From positions 20,438,674 to 20,502,673 of the forward strand of contig OZ038322.1 in assembly GCA_964035795.1 (NCBI GenBank): 64,000 bases of DNA, written 5' to 3'. The DNA is from Pterobdella sp. o SKG-2022 (lineage: Eukaryota > Annelida > Clitellata > Hirudinida > Piscicolidae). Within the stretch, counting starts at the first letter, position 1, and each line of letters begins with the position of its first letter. Positions 23,069 through 34,193 of the stretch are shown piece after piece. The notes beneath the pieces were generated by a model that had not been told where the DNA came from, did not search any database, and saw only the letters and a program-made list of their open reading frames with translations. A program made the translations under genes and the position numbers.

Positions 23069-24788
23069 TTATAGTTTTCGCAGAGGAGTGTACACGATGT
23101 TGTTGAGGCCCTGGAAGGATCGTTTGAGTTGTTGGTTGTCTGACCAGGCCGAGTCGTAGTATGAGTCATCGGTGCATTCTTCCAGTTTCTTAAATTATTT
23201 TAAACGTTCCAAAAATTTTTTAAATGTGACAAGTAATATGAAAGTAAGCTCTTCTAACTAATGAATATCTAGCTTATGAAGTTATTGAAATATAACACCC
23301 AACCTTCATTTCCTCTTGTTTGCGGTAATAGTAAGCCATCATTTCTCTCTGTTCCTTCTCACTTACCACAGGCTCCCTGGCGGGCACACTTTTGCCTTTC
23401 TGATGAGTTATGTAGTTTGGGTGATTTCAAGTGATAAATAAGTAGCCCTAGAACTAAATAATAACATTATTTGAGTCAAGCCTTAGTTTTAGGTGATTAT
23501 CAAAGCTGACCTGTAATTTAACAATAATTTTTGTTTTTTCATTCTTTCCTATAAAATCTGATAACTTTTTATCTCTGACGAGCTCTTTTCCTGCCCAATA
23601 AAGCGTTGCCTTGTTCTCATCCATCAATTCTTTTTGGGCCTTTAAGAACAGCAAGAAGCATTTTTTTGAATTTAAAAAAATAACTGTAAGACAAAAAATG
23701 ATACTGACAATTTTTCAAATTATAGTTAGCTTATATTAGAAAATAATAACTTGTGTGCCAGCCAAATCTTCTTTCATTTCAAACTCCATCCTGATTGGAT
23801 CGTAGGGAGGGAGGCCCATGGGATATACAATGGTAATACTGCCCTGTTGTTGGGTTTTGATAAACGTAAATTTATTCACTCTCTTTACCACAGCTATCAC
23901 TATTTTGATCATAAATTCATTGTTGAATATAAATTGGCAGAAGGTGCAACCACAAAACGCAACCTGTAGCTTATATATAAAGAATCAAGCTCACAACCTT
24001 GAGTATATTCATTGCTTCCTTAAGGTCATAATCCAGAAGAACAGTGTTAAGATCAACTTTTTTCTAAGAATTTTAATTTTAAATATAGAATAAAACATGT
24101 TACTATGAACTTCTTATGTTGAATTACACAAATTCTAAAATTTTTCAAGAAAATTTTATATCAAATTTGTGTGTGAACCTTTGAAATAAATTCTTTGGCT
24201 TCTTTGATTGTCTTTTTCAAAACTTCAGCCATTTGTTCATTTGGAGCTAGATAAGAAAGTTTTATATTGAATGCTCAAATATTATTAATTTATCAATAGA
24301 TTATTAAATACATGAATTCATTGAAGTTTCAATTTTCTTTAAAAAATACATAAAATGCATATAAAAAAGTTGAAAATAAATCTTTCAAAGAAAATGGTAA
24401 GAATTTAATTAAAAACCATTTCCATTTCGGCGTCCAATGGGATCAGGTTTTTGAATAGCTCCTCCTGATGGTGTGCATTTATTCTCATATTCATCTACCA
24501 GTTTCAGATCTTGTATTTGTTCATCTGTCAGTCCTTGCATGTTTGGAGGTAGACTAATGCCATGTTCTGCAAGCTCTTCAATTTCTGAAATGAGAAGATT
24601 TTTTTATAGTTCATTTTATAATGAGTTATGTCAAAGTATTTAAGTTTACCTCCACAAATTCTGTAGATTTTAAGTCTTGTGTTGAAAATTTCTACAATAT
24701 TCCTAGTCAAACTATCAATGTTCTCATTAGTAGTTGTTTCTAACAAAAACTGATTTTCATCTCCGCTTTTTATTTGTAGTTTCACCAT
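23069..24788 (-). CDS. CFAP298: CFAP298 (C21orf59/Kurly), dynein-arm assembly
   Basis: Eight exons (24788-24650, 24584-24417, 24246-24179, 24063-23998, 23843-23751, 23639-23511, 23399-23304, 23188-23069) give 292 residues; human CFAP298 has 290. Diagnostic segments include GDENQFLLE at the N-terminus, EIEELAEHGISLPPNMQGLT, PSGGAIQKPDPIGRRNG, TIVYPMGLPPYDPIRMEFE, KKLSDFIGKNEKTKIIVKLQ and AREPVVSEKEQREMMAYYYR. The protein is needed in the cytoplasm for assembly of outer dynein arms and for ciliary motility and polarity, so the organism should have motile cilia. The gene lies tail to tail with the NSE2-fusion gene, about 300 bp away. Confidence 0.96.
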
Positions 24789-25128
24789 ATTTTTGAAGAT
24801 TTCGAATATATTTACACAACTTGAAAGTGAAAGAAGTACTTTTTTTTAAAAAATATAATTAGACTAAGAAAGTATGAAAAATTAAATCAACAAATGAATT
24901 TCACAGAGTAAAACTCTAAACAGCTCGTAGTCACTAACGATTATTGAAATAATTTCCAATGGTAACCAAAAGATTTTAAAAGTTAAGTTGCTCTGAAAAA
25001 GTGTAGAAAAGCAATTTTTGATTAATTAGTGTGAAGTGCTCTATGAGAATCTATTTTAAAAAATATATATTTATATTTGAACAAATTTTATGTTTTATCA
25101 AAGTGTTTTTTTTTTGAATTTTTATGTT

Positions 25129-25244
25129 TGTCAGTAGTGGGGTTTGGACCCACGCCCACATTCGTGGACCAGAATTTCCAGCCTAGCTTAGCTAGGCAAG
25201 ATAAATCTTGAGTCTAGCGTCTCAGACCACACGGTCATCTTGAC
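25129..25244 (-). pseudogene. tRNA-Leu(CAA)-like sequence with intron
   Basis: On the minus strand the 5' half begins gtcaagatgaccgtgtggtc and includes a CTAGACTCAAG anticodon region, and the 3' half ends cgtgggtccaaaccccacta followed by ctgaca. This matches the layout of eukaryotic tRNA-Leu(CAA): an intron of about 31 bases after the anticodon, then attctggtcc, a variable arm and a T-arm. The T-loop is altered (GGTCCAAACC instead of GGTTCGAATCC) and the acceptor stem has mismatches, so this is probably a dead or retroposed copy. Its 5' end directly abuts the 5S-like sequence in the opposite orientation. Confidence 0.7.
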
Positions 25245-25352
25245 ATCACGATGAAAACACCGGTTTTCGTCCGATCACCGAAGTTAAGCAACGTCGAGCC
25301 CGGTTAGTACTTGGATGAGTGACCGCCTGGAAATATTGGGTGCCATAGTCTT
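25245..25352 (+). pseudogene. 5S rRNA-derived sequence, 5' truncated
   Basis: From tgaaaacaccggttttcgtc onward the strand follows animal 5S rRNA: ccgatcaccgaagttaagca, then cgagcccggttagtacttgg, then gaccgcctgg and a degraded 3' end (ggtgccatagtctt). The first 14 or so bases of 5S are missing and several positions differ, including gatgagtgacc for the usual gatgggtgacc. The internal promoter region (A-box, IE, C-box) is largely recognisable. It runs straight into LINE sequence, so it is the 5' part of a composite retroposon, not a 5S gene. Confidence 0.85.
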
Positions 25353-25960
25353 GAAAATGTTACGTCTTGTAGTTTTCACCTACGTCGTATTAGAGATCTC
25401 TTCTTATTTCGATGATGTCTTTTTCAAGATTCTTGTCTGCTCTCTTGTTCTCTCCCAGCTTAGTTACTGCAACTCTTTGTACATTAATCTTCCTAAATCT
25501 ACTCTTTATACTCTAACTAAAGCTTTCAACTCTGCTGCACACTTGGTCTCTCATACTCCTAAAATCTCCCATATCTCTCCATCTCCTGTCAATCTTCACT
25601 GGCTACCTTTTCACTTTCGCTCTTCCTTCAAAATCTGTTTTCTCATGTATAAAATTTTTCATTCTACTTCGCTTTCCTATTTTTCTAACCTTTTACTACT
25701 TTCTAAACGTGCTGGCCTACGGTCCTCTACTCGCTCTCAACTCTTCATTATATCTCTCTCTCATTCTTATGCTAAAACTGCTTTTTTTTCTGGTCCACTT
25801 CTCTAGAACTCTCTTCCTTTTAATCTTAAAGCTTCTTTTATCTTATTTTTTTTAAAAACCTAAAAACCTTCTTTTTCGAGCAGTTCACAGCAGAGCGCTT
25901 CTGAACGATGCGTAAGAGGCGCTATATAAGTAATTCATTATTATTATTGTTTGCCTCGAA
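25353..25960 (+). mobile_element. CR1/L2-like non-LTR retrotransposon 3' fragment
   Basis: An open frame running to 25806 encodes the C-terminal end of a LINE reverse transcriptase: LVLSQLSYCNSLYINLPKST, then NLHWLPFHFRSSFKICFLMY and LRSSTRSQLFIISL, the typical thumb and C-terminal motifs of CR1/L2-type elements. The frame ends just before the expected NSLP motif. The 3' end has gcgcttctgaacgatgcgta followed by gcgctatataagt and a short ATT repeat, the usual L2-type tail. The catalytic palm is absent. It is fused to 5S rRNA sequence at its 5' side. Confidence 0.85.
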
Positions 25961-26920
25961 GAATTTAAGCTACTAAACAGTAAAAATTAATTTTCAATAA
26001 CGGTAGAATATAAAAGTATTTAAATTCAAGTATTTAAAAAATTGGATATAACATTAAAAAAGTTGAATTGCGAAATATAGAATATCTCGCCATGAAACTC
26101 AAGAAACAGAAAAGGTTACTAAACAAAAGAGAATATTTTTGACCAGTGGTTTTAACAAGTAATTTTATCTAAAATTCATCAAAAAACACTCTCAAAAGTA
26201 AGAGTTTTTTCCATTTTCAAAGACATGGAAAGACAGGTGAAGGTGAAATGTAATTTTCAAAGTTATAGATGTTTAATCGGCACCCAGAAATTCAAAAAAG
26301 AGGTGATTATGCACGTATGTTAGATATAAAAATTATTTCATTTCCATGAATTTTAATAAGATATATGTTTAAAGAGCGTTTGTTCAGCCATAGATTTAAT
26401 TCCAACAATCAAAATGACGTAGACGACTTATTTGTGAAAAACCAAACAAGGCGGTTTCAAAAAGAACAATTAATTGTCCTGAAGCCATCTTATACATGGT
26501 AAGAGCTGTGAAAGAATGCGTAATGATGAGAATTTGGGTTCTTAGTTAATGCTTTTTTTTATTGTATGTGGTTTTTAAAAGTAGCTTAAATTAGATTAGC
26601 TTACTTGAATGATTCCGTTTAAATAGGTTTTTGAATGTTTTAATACTGTTTTTCTAGATAAACAAGAATACAATGAAGCACAATTACACAAGGCTAAAGT
26701 GATATTAGCCTATAGTTTTTAGTTATCTTAGCATTTTATAGATTTCATTGACGTCTAAACACTTTCCCAAGTGAGTATAACACAATTTTTAAAATGGTGT
26801 ATAAATATTGTTAAAAAGAAACATAAATTGATCAAGTTTTTTTGAAGAATATGGAAAAGATAGTTAACTTGGGTTTTTAAACTTCAAAATGAATATAATA
26901 GAAAAAAACACTAAGGTTTA

Positions 26921-26990
26921 TTGAGAAACTGAATACACGAAGCTTCTCGTAATAGTATCTTATATTATCTAGTGTGAAAAATGGTTGGAA
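26921..26990 (+). repeat. hairpin-core repeat, single arm
   Basis: This stretch (aacactaaggtttattgaga, then cacgaagcttctcgtaatag and agtgtgaaaaatggttggaa) matches the left arm of the inverted repeat at 58020-58295. No right arm is present here. The surrounding region 25961-28546 contains no gene that I can support. Confidence 0.75.
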
Positions 26991-27930
26991 TTTATGATAG
27001 TTTTGAAATACTTTTTTGATGAATGCTCAAAGTAGCTTTAATGATTTATTGATGAGAAGAATGGTTGTGTGTGACTCTATAAAGATTGAAGAATCGTGGT
27101 TCAGGTTTTGCTCTAACTAAATATTCACTTCACTTATTTATTCAATCAAAATTTTTCTGTATATTCATTGAAGATACTTTTAAAGATACACTATTTCTCA
27201 TTTTTTAAAAATATCCACTGAACCTGCTTGTTAATATCCTATTTGTATTATCGATTGATAATTAAATACAAAATTTATTTCAAAATACCGAATAACGTTT
27301 GCTTTCTTCTTTTCCACGTTATGAGACGAATCAATGTTTGGTTGCAAAAATCTTTTTTTAAAGTCGGTACTATGTCTTTTAATTATTTCATAAATATATT
27401 TAATAAAAAATAGTATGCTGTAATCAGAATAAATTTTCGAAACGTTTGAAGATGTACTTTGAAAGAGAGCGCGAGAATTATAAGAGGACTATCAGAAGAC
27501 ATCATACGAGCAACAAGATATTCTCATAAAAAATATGATTATTTGAACACTAAATATAGAGGAAGCATAAACGACAATCCAACGAGCTTATAAGCCACAA
27601 GATACGTGCCTATTTCATACCTTATAACAAACCAAAGCACAACATTGATTCTGTAATCAAGTATATTACAAGTCATATTACAAGTTTTTGGCTTACAGTT
27701 GGTAATTCAAAGACGTAATGATGCTGATACTGAAATCCACATTATACTTTTAAACACTGACGTTATAACATCTATGTAATGTTGAGAAAAATTTGTTGAA
27801 GAACTTTCGAATTAAAAGGAAAAATCATGTCAAATAATTTTTAACGCATAAAATTTAAAGAAAAAATTAAGTTTTACTCTTTTGTAACGAAAAACATCAA
27901 ATAAGAGGAATTTTTAATACATTTATAGAG

Positions 27931-28025
27931 AATCAAAAGCTATAGTTTTTGATAATTTTAGCCTTATCATGAAACGTTAGCGAAAAAAAGTAAATCGTAA
28001 CTATGGTTATGTAGTAATTCAAAAA
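27931..28025 (+). repeat. dispersed repeat B, second copy
   Basis: This copy matches 20278-20356 and includes gatagaa-like spacing followed by ccttatcatgaaacgttagc. A reverse-complement relative is at 56722-56780 (gctaacgtttcatgataagg). Intergenic, with no coding capacity. Confidence 0.6.
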
Positions 28026-28546
28026 CTATAATTAAGAATTAGCTAATAATTCATAAAAAATAGAAGTTATTTTAATTTCAATGCTATTATTTCAAATAAT
28101 TAATTGTTCAAAAAAGTATTTTGGAAAAAAAAAAATTTCTAAACGATGTCAAATTTTATCAAGAGGACTTAATCTCTATGTCCCCCTTCGGTCATTACCC
28201 GTTAAAATTTTTTCAAATCCTTTAATATTGGATTTCAGGCATTGGTATTAACTACGAATTGTAGGTCATTATAACCATTGAAAACAGAATTATTTCAAGT
28301 CTCTTCCTTACCAAGAGATTCTTTTGTAGTGAAAAATTTTTGTTCTTTTTCAACTTGTAAAATCTCAACAGTCTCCCACTACTGTTTTACTGAAAAAAAT
28401 ATGTTCTCAATTTTTTTGTGAAAACTAAAAACTAGTAATCTTGGATCATAAAAGCAAACCTCATAATAATATACGAATGAAGTTTCGTTTGTTTTATATA
28501 ACTTAGTTTTGGGCAGTAAGGTATTGATATAAAAATAATTAGTTCT

Positions 28547-28780
28547 AAGTATGCCGAAATATTCCTTTTTAAAGAAAGGATACAATGATTATTACAGAGT
28601 GTGTATGCAGAGGTACTGTGGCCATGCCAAAACTAACTGGCAAACGCTGAAATGTGCCGTGAACAATCTTTGTTCGGTTACTAAATAATTGAAGATATGA
28701 AGTCGGTGATGAAGTTTTCATTAACTCACAATCAATGGCTCTAGTTTTATAATATTAAATAATTACATTAATATGCTGAA
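28547..28780 (+). pseudogene. truncated copy of the secreted Cys-rich gene
   Basis: These 234 bases match 30732-30965 without a gap and with about three substitutions. They contain the last 45 or so codons (MPKYS...CSVTK), the stop and about 90 bp of 3' flank. The signal-peptide exon, exon 2 and most of exon 3 are missing, and I see no promoter or donor exon upstream. It is therefore a partial segmental duplication of recent date or one kept homogeneous by gene conversion. No poly(A) tract ends it. Confidence 0.9.
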
Positions 28781-30048
28781 GTTTTTAAAAAATTCTTTTG
28801 TAAAGTAAAAATTTTCAATTTTTTTCGTTCAGAAGTCGTGTTATTTTCAATATGAATAATACGAAATTTCATTTTTAAACGAATAAATTTGAAAAAAAAG
28901 TTTTCCATTCAGTAATTTTTGACAATGAGGTGTTAACGTGGGGTTGTTGATGTTGAGAATTGCTCGAAAAGTGCAAATTTTCACATCTACAGCTAACGAC
29001 ATCAGTGATTCCATTCTGTTTGAAAAAAATTCAAACATGAGTAGTTTTCTAGTGGTTCTTTGATATGGACTTATACAGAACTTCGGCAAATTATCAAGAT
29101 GATAATGCTTGAAGTTTTAGGAGACATCAAATTTTTTTTTCTTTTGACAATTGTACTGAGCATTGTTTGTTAATGCCTGAAATTAACGTTCATTTTCAAA
29201 TAGTTTGCTCGTTTTTTACTTTATTTTTCCAATAAATTTCTTATAAGTTTTTCAAAATAATTTAAAACTTAATAAAAATAAATATCATGTGTTCAACGAA
29301 AAACTGAAAAAATTGAAACTGAGCAATGTTGTGTGGGTATTCATCAGAATCAGGCATTCTCCAAATGGTTAAAGTCCAATTTTTTGAACACGCAGCATAA
29401 TAAATTTTTACAAAACATTTGATAATAAGAAAAAACGGAAAAGATTTTAGTAAATGGTTAAAACTCGTGTTTTAAAATGTAAAAAACGGTGAAAAAAAGT
29501 CTTGGAATTTAAAATTTTTGCTTTAATAAACTAATGATGCTATAAAAAAAATATTAAAGTACAAGAAAGGAATTAATGGAATTATGTAAGTGCCCCTACA
29601 CTAGTGTTTCTAGTATCTTAATTTCAAAAATTGAAAAAAATACTTAAAAAAGAAGAGAAAGCTCAAATGAACATACAGAATTATGAATTTATGCGAACTT
29701 GGCTATCTCAACAGATGCTACTGTGGTCGTATTCAAGCACCGCCCATAAAAGTTCCAGAAGTTGAGTTCGTTTTCTTAGTTTATAAATATAGGAACTCTT
29801 AGTTTAAAAAATTTTTTTTTGATAAATTTTTAGATGCTTTTCATAACCCGTCTTATTACTCCAATCGATCATCATACAATTTGAGTCTTTTCACTGAGAT
29901 TTCAATAAGCTCTTCTAATTACTTTTTGAATTCCTAAGGTTCAATTAACTAAACAAAACTAATAAAGTTATAAAAATTTTATAAATCTTCAGACGTATAG
30001 GTATTACTAGATTATTATACATATGAAGCAGGACTGACCCCTCACGCG

Positions 30049-30056
30049 TATAAAAG
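30049..30056 (+). promoter_or_regulatory. TATA box of the secreted Cys-rich gene
   Basis: TATAAAAG lies 77 bp before the start codon at 30126, a normal distance for a TATA-driven promoter with a short leader. The minus-strand secreted gene at 57169 has its TATAAATA at nearly the same distance from its ATG. Confidence 0.65.
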
Positions 30057-30125
30057 GAACTGGCTTTCAAGCTTTGGAATGTTATTTTATTTTAGAATCT
30101 AAGTGTTTTCTAACTTAAATTAGCT

Positions 30126-30873
30126 ATGAGTTTGCTATTATTTTTAGTTTTTCTTCTTCTCAGTCATTCATGTTAGGTTTTTAATGATTATACTACGAAT
30201 TTTTTTCATAATAAACTTTTTAGGAAGTTTTCTTATTAACAATAGTTTGCAGTCTTATGATATCAATGAAATGTTATTTTTCAGATTTATTTAAAATTTT
30301 GCAGGCAAGGGGTTGGCTGAGACAAGTGAGTGGACGAGGCAGGCTGACATGGCTCAGATGTGCATGACTTCAAAGTGTGCCCACGCCGAAAACAAATACT
30401 CATGTGTCAAGTACTTGTCTTTTTTTCAATAAATCAAAAAATGAAGTTATTTCAATAAGAAAAAAATTTAAATTATTTTTTATTATTTTTATAACATAAC
30501 TACACCCAACATGTTCAGAAAGCACTGTTCTGAAGTGATTCAGCTCAATGGAAAAAGAGGAGCTATAGAAGCCTTTGGAGAAATGAAAGCTGAGCCTAAC
30601 AAAGATACTAACAAAAAAATTAATAGAAATGTTGCGGAATGGTTTGAAAAAAATGTTCAAGATGAAAATGAAATTGATTACCAAAACCCCCAAGAGCAAA
30701 CACTTAAATTCAAATTTTTTTTGAAAGACCCAAGTATGCCGAAATATTCCTCTTCAAAGAAAGGATACAATGATTATTACAGAGTGTGTATGCAGAGGTA
30801 CTGTGGCCATGCCAAAACTAACTGGCAAACGCTGAAATGTGCCGTGAACAATCTTTGTTCGGTTACTAAATAA
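30126..30873 (+). CDS. small secreted Cys-rich protein, two related modules
   Basis: Three exons (30126-30171, 30305-30410, 30519-30873) join in phase 1 and phase 2 to give 168 residues. The first 15 residues, MSLLLFLVFLLLSHS, form a strong signal peptide, and no membrane segment follows. The mature protein has two related four-Cys blocks: near residue 32, MCMTSKCAHAENKYSCVKKH followed by C, and near the C-terminus, VCMQRYCGHA followed by KCAVNNLC. Both have the form CM-x3-C-x-HA-x(7-9)-C-x3-4-C. Between them is a charged Asn/Lys/Glu-rich linker. I do not recognise the family; a secreted effector, hormone-like or gland product are all possible. A TATA box precedes it, and a 3' fragment of the gene is duplicated at 28547. 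Confidence 0.8.
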
Positions 30874-32082
30874 TTGAAGATATGAAGTCGGTGATTAAGT
30901 TTTCATTAACTCACAATCAATGGCTCTAGTTTTATAATATTAAATAATTACATTAATATGCTGAAATTTTGTAGTTCTCCATCGGAATCAAAATGTTTAT
31001 GATTTTGAAACATTTTGTGTTAGTTTGCTCAGTAAAAACCTCAAAAAATTTGTTTTTCTCAAAAAAAATTGTTTATAGAATCGGAAAACAAAGAATTCAG
31101 CGTTATCTAAAATTGAGATATTCATTTTCAAATAAATTTGTTATATTACCAACATGGTATGAACAATTTTCGAAATAGCTTAATTTAAAATGACTTGATA
31201 AAACTTTTTATTTTTTATTATACATGAAATTATAATTGATAATATTTATTAATTTATAGTGACATTTAAGTACCAATTACTCATTCCAAAGCACTAAGCA
31301 AAATTAAAAGCATTCTAAGCCTAACAGGAAATTCTATTTCATATACCGTAATATTAGTCAAAAGTTAAAACACAGAAAGCATAATTTGAAAAACATCATG
31401 AACTAAACAAATCGTTTTTAGAAAACAAGAAATAAAGATTTTTTTTGAAAATAAAACAGTCGTCAAAAGATCAAAAACATTTCTAAAAAAGTGACTCGGA
31501 CAAAAATTCCATTTTTTGAACATAAAAACATTAGTTTTTTCGAGCACTATTTGTTACAAATATCAAATTTTAATTTTTTACCAAATTGCTTTCAAATATT
31601 TTGTGTTCCAAAATAACTCAAAAATACAAAACTTTTAAAAATTAAAAAAAGTAATGAAGAATTAATGAAAGCCACTGCGAATATTGAAAACCCCTACTCA
31701 AGAGAATAATGAAACCCCATAACCAGAAAGCACCAGCAAGCTATATCAATGGCAGTCACACCCAACATACATGAATTTTAATGTAAACGGATAAGTTACA
31801 AACAAGAAAAGCCTTCACTGAAAATTTTCGAATAAAGATAGACCAAAAAGAGATTGGCGAATAATATAAGAAAATGCATTAAAAACGATGCAACGATCCC
31901 GTTGAAATTATTTTATTATAATTTCTTTGCCTAAGTAATAACAAAGATACAAATGTATAAATACCTAATTAATACAAAACATGGATTCAAATATATCATA
32001 TAAAGTTAAAAAATTCAAAAATAAAAACTGACTAGAAGCAAATAAACTAATATAAAAACAATGAATGTTGCCTATTATAAGC

Positions 32083-33697
32083 TTAATAATTTTCATGTTC
32101 TTCGTTTGAGTGGATGGTGTTGTCAAGGATTGAATACTTGCTCTTTTGGTCTGCAGCATTAGCTTTCAGGATTCTGTCTCTGTTCATCATCATACAACAT
32201 GATTTAAGAATTTATATATAATTATTTTAAACTTTATTTAATTATTCTAAAAATCCATTGCTTAGCGCAATAAGAGACTTTAGTCAAAATTGAAAAAGAT
32301 AAGTTCTAAATATTTTTATAACATTTAGATTCTCATTAAATTCTTATTGAATATATACTGATGTACATATTGCAGTAACTGGTGTAAAGGACAGTCTAAA
32401 TAAACTAATTTTGTCATAATTTTAAAAAAAATTTAGTCATTTCGCCAATTTTTTTACAGAACTGTCAGATTAATCTAGCATCAACTTGAAAACTATAAAA
32501 ACGAACATCCATACACCTCTTGGGCAGTCAATTATGGTTATCTATTTGGCCAAATGATAGCAATACCCAAATACCATTTTGTCAATAACTGCTTAGAAGG
32601 TTCAAAGTTATCAAGTTTATTAAAGAAAAGCAGCATGTATATACTGGCAACAAGTTTCATGTGAAATAACAAGAACATAGTTAAAATTATTGTTATTAGT
32701 ACTCACTTGAACTGCAATATGATAGACTTGATGGCATCTGCCAAGTGGTTTTTGCTGAATGGCATAACCAGCTGGAAAGCAGATTCTTGTAATACTGAAG
32801 CAACATACAGATCAGATAAAAGAGGATGCACTTTCTTGTTTGTTGCTGCATACAACTATTTGAATGAATTCATGTTTAATAAAATTATGGAATGATATGA
32901 AAATTAAACATGCTTATTTATAAAATAAATTTTCAAAATAAATGAACTAAGAAAATACAAAAAACATGTTTTGAAGTTTAAAAATCAACCATTTTGTATT
33001 TTAAATTTCCTATGCAAAATTAAAATACAAACCACATTATTATTCATTGCATAGAAAATAAGAACATCTTCTTCACAAATACCCATTTTCCATTCAGCTA
33101 ATAATGTAGAAGCATATAATTTTCCCTCATTCAAAACAGCTAGTCTATAGCGATCTTCAGAATTGCTATATATTGTTAAAGATTTTATCAAGTTCTGAAT
33201 AAATTAAAAAGTAGTCAAATTAAATAAATTAAACCTTTCATATTTAATTCGTTGAATATTAATAGAAAGGTTCATAGCTTCAATAAGAGCAACTCCAAAT
33301 ACAAAGCCACCCATCCTTGATTCAGCTTTACACACAGCCGATGAGCATGGGCATGTTGTGTCATTAAAAACGCCTTTAATTAACTCATCTATTTTGAATG
33401 CTGTAAAAAGATGTTAACTATAATTATATTGAAAACATTATGCAGAGATACTAAGTGGAAATACAGTCAAATAAAGCAGGCTTTTATATGTTCAAAAAAT
33501 AAAACGTGAACTCAACCTTGTTCTACTGTAACAAGACCATCAGGATCACAAACGTTAGATATGATACCTTTTCTTCCACATATATCCAAGTCCACTAAGG
33601 GATTTCCAATTTGACCAACAGTTCTTTCAGAACATAATATAGCAGTAAACAGTGAAAAAAGTATAAGTGAGAAAGCAATATAAAATGTTAAATTCAT
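32083..33697 (-). CDS. MOLO1: MOLO-1-like secreted TPM-domain protein
   Basis: Five exons (33697-33517, 33400-33235, 33165-33033, 32855-32707, 32179-32083) keep phase and give 241 residues. The N-terminus MNLTFYIAFSLILFSLFTAI is a signal peptide. It is followed by NPLVDLDICGRKGIISNVCD and PDG, a conserved opening of the MOLO-1 family. Next come CPCSSAVCKAESRMGG (Cys pairs), VFGVALIEAMN, RYRLAVLNEGKLY and the closing segment NNNVLYAATNKKVHPLLSDL followed by AFQLVMPFSKNHLADAIKSI, typical of TPM (DUF477) domains. The C. elegans protein modulates levamisole-sensitive acetylcholine receptors. No C-terminal transmembrane helix is seen here, so the product may be fully secreted. It is divergent from CNOT7/8 with about 500 bp between start codons. 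Confidence 0.75.
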
Positions 33698-34193
33698 TGA
33701 GTAAAATATAAAATTGCAGGTTTTTCAATACGACGTATAACTAAAAGAATAAACATTTATCTTATGTAGAAATTTTATTAATTAAATTTCAAATAATTTT
33801 CACTCATTGAAAAAATTATTAATTTTCAATAGCTCTTAAATATATCCTAAATATATAAACAAACCCAAACAAAAAGAATGCCTGTAGCTCTTTTTGTACC
33901 GCGTTGAAATTTGTTATTATAGCGGTGTTTAAATAATATTTTTTTTTATAAATATTTTTGGTTTCAAAAGTTTATCGAGTAACTTTTCAGGAGGTTTGTT
34001 AATTTTTTAAATATACTCTTGTTGATTTCTTATGTAGATTATATAAACTTTTGAGGCATTAAATATTTTCAAGTATTTTTTTATTTTGAATAATTATTTT
34101 CATTATTTTATTAGATGAACTTTTGGCACTAATGTCCGATAAAAAATAGTTAATCAAAATATAAAGTAGACCTCATTCTGTTACAGAATAATC

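Noticed and set aside
25245..25352. Functional 5S rRNA gene
   Set aside because: The 5' end is missing, the 3' end is degraded and it is fused to LINE sequence.
25315..25806. A 163-codon plus-strand gene
   Set aside because: The frame starts inside the 5S rRNA-derived sequence and continues into the C-terminal part of a LINE reverse transcriptase. It is retroposon sequence without a catalytic core.
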